From Gemmatimonadota bacterium (GTDB taxonomy: Bacteria; Gemmatimonadota; Gemmatimonadetes; Gemmatimonadales; Gemmatimonadaceae), in contig JADJAD010000013.1 of the NCBI GenBank assembly GCA_016704465.1, positions 253,720 to 317,719 on the forward strand: a DNA stretch of 64,000 nt. Reading direction: 5' to 3'. Below are positions 62,388 to 64,000 of the stretch, piece by piece. The notes under the pieces are model-generated. The model worked only from the letters and a program-made list of their open reading frames with translations, was not told the origin of the DNA and made no database searches. Both the position numbers and the translations under genes were made by a program. Each line of letters begins with the position of its first letter. Within the stretch, counting starts at the first letter, position 1.

Positions 62388-64000
62388 ATGGCCCTTCCTG
62401 CCGACTACCGACAACATCTCGAAATCGAGACGCCGGAGCACGTCGTCATCGACTACGAGATTGCCGGACTCGGGAGCCGGTCGCTCGCCGCGATCATCGA
62501 CACGGCGATCATCGCCGGGCTGATCGTGGCCCTCCTCCTCATCGCCTCCCAGGTTGGCCCGTGGCTCGGTCCGGCGCTCGTCCCGGTCGTGGGGCTCGCG
62601 CTGTTTTCGCTGCTCTGGGGCTACTTCGCCCTGTTCGAGGGCTTTCGCGATGGCCAGACCCCCGGCAAGCGCTGGATGGGAATTCGCGTCATACGCGACA
62701 CGGGGCACCCGGTGACGCTGCGCGAGGCGGCGGCCCGCAACCTGCTGCGGGTCGTCGACTTCATGCCCCCGCCGTACTTGTTAGGCATCCTGTGCATCGC
62801 CTTTCACCCGCGCGGCAAGCGACTCGGCGACCTGGTGGCCGGCACCGTGGTGGTGCGGGACCAGCCGGTCCTCGCGCCGGTCGCCGTGCCGGACGATGCC
62901 GGGGCGACCGAGGCCAGCGGTGCACCGCAGTTGAGCGACGAGGAGTTCCGTGTGCTGCGCGAGTTCGTCGGGCGCGCGCCGCAGCTCCCGACCGACGTGC
63001 AGGAACGATTGGCGACCCAGCTGGCGGCGCGCATTGCCGATCGGTACCCCGCCCGCGGCACCGACCTCGTCGCCGTCGTCCGGGACGCCTGGCGCGACGA
63101 GGCGGCGCGGCGCCGTGGACGTTTCGCCGCGCGTGGCGTGGCGGCGACGCGCGCGGCGGGTGGCGCGGCGCGCACCTCGGGGGTCGGGGGCACCTCGGTG
63201 GTCATGGAGCGGCTCGTGGCCCGCAAGGCCGCACGGTGGGATGCATTCGGCGCGCTCGCCGATCGCGCGGCGCGCGGCGGGCTCGACGCACTGGCATCGG
63301 ACGAACTCCCCGACTTCGCCGCGCGATACCGCGAAGTCGCCGCCGACCTCGCCCGGGCTCGCACGTACGGCGCCGACCCCCGGGTGCGCGTGCGACTCGA
63401 GCGGCTGGTCGCCGCCGGGCACAACCTGCTGTACCGCGACGACCGCAAGAGCTGGCGCCGCTTCGGCGAAGTGGTCGCCATCGAGTGTCCCGCGGCGGTC
63501 GTCGCGTCGTGGCGCGTCGTCCTGCTGGCCTGCCTGACCTTCACGCTGCCGGCGCTTGGTGGATACGCCGCCCTGCGCGAACAACCGGCGCTCGCCGAGC
63601 AGGTGCTGCCGAGCGTCCTGCTCGAGCGCGCCGAGGCGGGGCGACGCGAGGTGGCGTCGGGTCGCGGGTATGCCGCGACAGAGGCCGGAGGACGTGCGTC
63701 CGTCGCGTCGTTCATCATCACCAACAACCTCGGCGTCGCGTTCGCCTGCTTTGCCGGCGGCATCGCCGTCGGTGTTGGCTCGCTGCTCTCGCTCGCCTAC
63801 AACGGACTGGCGATCGGCGCGGCGTCGGCGCACTTCCAGAACAGCGGGTTGCTGCTGTACCTATGGACCTTCGTGGCGGGCCACGGCGTGCTCGAACTGT
63901 TCGCCATCTGGTGCGCCGGTGCTGCGGGCTTCATGCTCGGCTTGGCCGTCTTGCGTCCGGGCCCCTACACACGGCGCGATGCGCTCGTGCTCAACGCGCG
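62388..64000 (+). CDS. RDD-SpoIIM fusion membrane protein (3' partial)
   Basis: The frame is open without a stop from 62388 to the window end (537 codons). The N-terminal ~150 residues form an RDD domain (IETPEHVVIDYEIAGLGSRSL, GFRDGQTPGKRWMGIRVI, HPRGKRLGDLVAG). A soluble helical linker (about 180-350) follows. From about 375 the sequence is a stage II sporulation protein M/DUF95-type membrane domain with NNLGVAFACFAGGI and HGVLELFAIWCAGAAGFMLG. In many genomes RDD and SpoIIM are separate genes beside MoxR/DUF58; here they are fused. An in-frame ATG at 62316 is an alternative start. It is divergent from the GPDP-like gene. Confidence 0.88.
   Translation, partial: MALPADYRQHLEIETPEHVVIDYEIAGLGSRSLAAIIDTAIIAGLIVALLLIASQVGPWLGPALVPVVGLALFSLLWGYFALFEGFRDGQTPGKRWMGIRVIRDTGHPVTLREAAARNLLRVVDFMPPPYLLGILCIAFHPRGKRLGDLVAGTVVVRDQPVLAPVAVPDDAGATEASGAPQLSDEEFRVLREFVGRAPQLPTDVQERLATQLAARIADRYPARGTDLVAVVRDAWRDEAARRRGRFAARGVAATRAAGGAARTSGVGGTSVVMERLVARKAARWDAFGALADRAARGGLDALASDELPDFAARYREVAADLARARTYGADPRVRVRLERLVAAGHNLLYRDDRKSWRRFGEVVAIECPAAVVASWRVVLLACLTFTLPALGGYAALREQPALAEQVLPSVLLERAEAGRREVASGRGYAATEAGGRASVASFIITNNLGVAFACFAGGIAVGVGSLLSLAYNGLAIGAASAHFQNSGLLLYLWTFVAGHGVLELFAIWCAGAAGFMLGLAVLRPGPYTRRDALVLNA

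Noticed and set aside
62781..63833. Long minus-strand open frame of about 350 codons
   Set aside because: It is antisense to the RDD-SpoIIM gene, Arg-rich, and has no motif; long shadow frames are expected at this GC.

Overview
The window is one continuous, very GC-rich bacterial chromosome segment with no rRNA, tRNA, CRISPR array, transposase or phage gene that I can see. Roughly 55 genes are packed in short operons with many 4-bp ATGA/GTGA overlaps. Long signal peptides, lipoproteins, outer-membrane barrels and large secreted proteins of unknown function are common. The gene content and the composition fit Gemmatimonadota best. That assignment is an inference from general familiarity with the phylum, not from a marker gene.

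Layout. 1-3 kb: membrane-anchored alkaline-phosphatase-fold enzyme (cut by the window edge), rhodanese sulfurtransferase, OsmC peroxiredoxin. 3-17.6 kb, all on the minus strand: a metal (most likely copper) resistance region. It starts at a CsoR-type promoter with copZ, a membrane cupredoxin, copA and csoR. It continues with a small secreted protein, an outer-membrane barrel, a His-rich NTF2-like protein and an OmpR/HK two-component pair, and ends with a TolC/adaptor/RND tripartite pump. 17.7-20.6 kb: a SigR/RsrA-like ECF sigma and zinc anti-sigma pair, divergent from a PAS hybrid histidine kinase. 20.7-24.4 kb: pdxH, rsgA, a small unknown protein, proline dehydrogenase and a transglutaminase-like protein. 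24.5-27.6 kb: an ECF sigma operon with two proteins carrying AMPK/CBM48-like domains. 28-31.5 kb: fadI-fadJ beta-oxidation complex. 31.7-35 kb: S10 carboxypeptidase and glpD. 35-38.9 kb: small secreted or lipoproteins, greA (with its own promoter and a leader hairpin) and a metallo-beta-lactamase-fold hydrolase. 38.9-42.7 kb: deoxyhypusine-synthase-like protein with a LOG protein, and a divergent phosphodiesterase. 42.7-50.4 kb: secreted proteins, gltS and an amidohydrolase. 50.4-57.1 kb: threonine dehydratase-like enzyme, PP2C phosphatase, Tat-exported amine oxidase, exported RidA, FabZ and a large lipoprotein. 57.2-64 kb: the MoxR/DUF58/DUF4350/DUF4129/RDD-SpoIIM cluster, running off the end.

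How it works together. The copper operon couples a chaperone, a membrane cupredoxin, an exporting ATPase and its own Cu(I) repressor under one promoter, whose -35/-10 spacer is itself an operator-like palindrome. The two-component system beside it probably tunes the periplasmic and outer-membrane RND arm. The CBM48/ECF operon looks like an envelope sensing system with no described function that I know of. The amine oxidase and RidA pair could act together outside the cytoplasm.

Two window-wide signals stand out. The octamer CGTTAGGC/GCCTAACG is strongly over-represented in genes, at stop codons and between genes. Four genes each show one apparent +1 base insertion, which may reflect assembly errors rather than biology.
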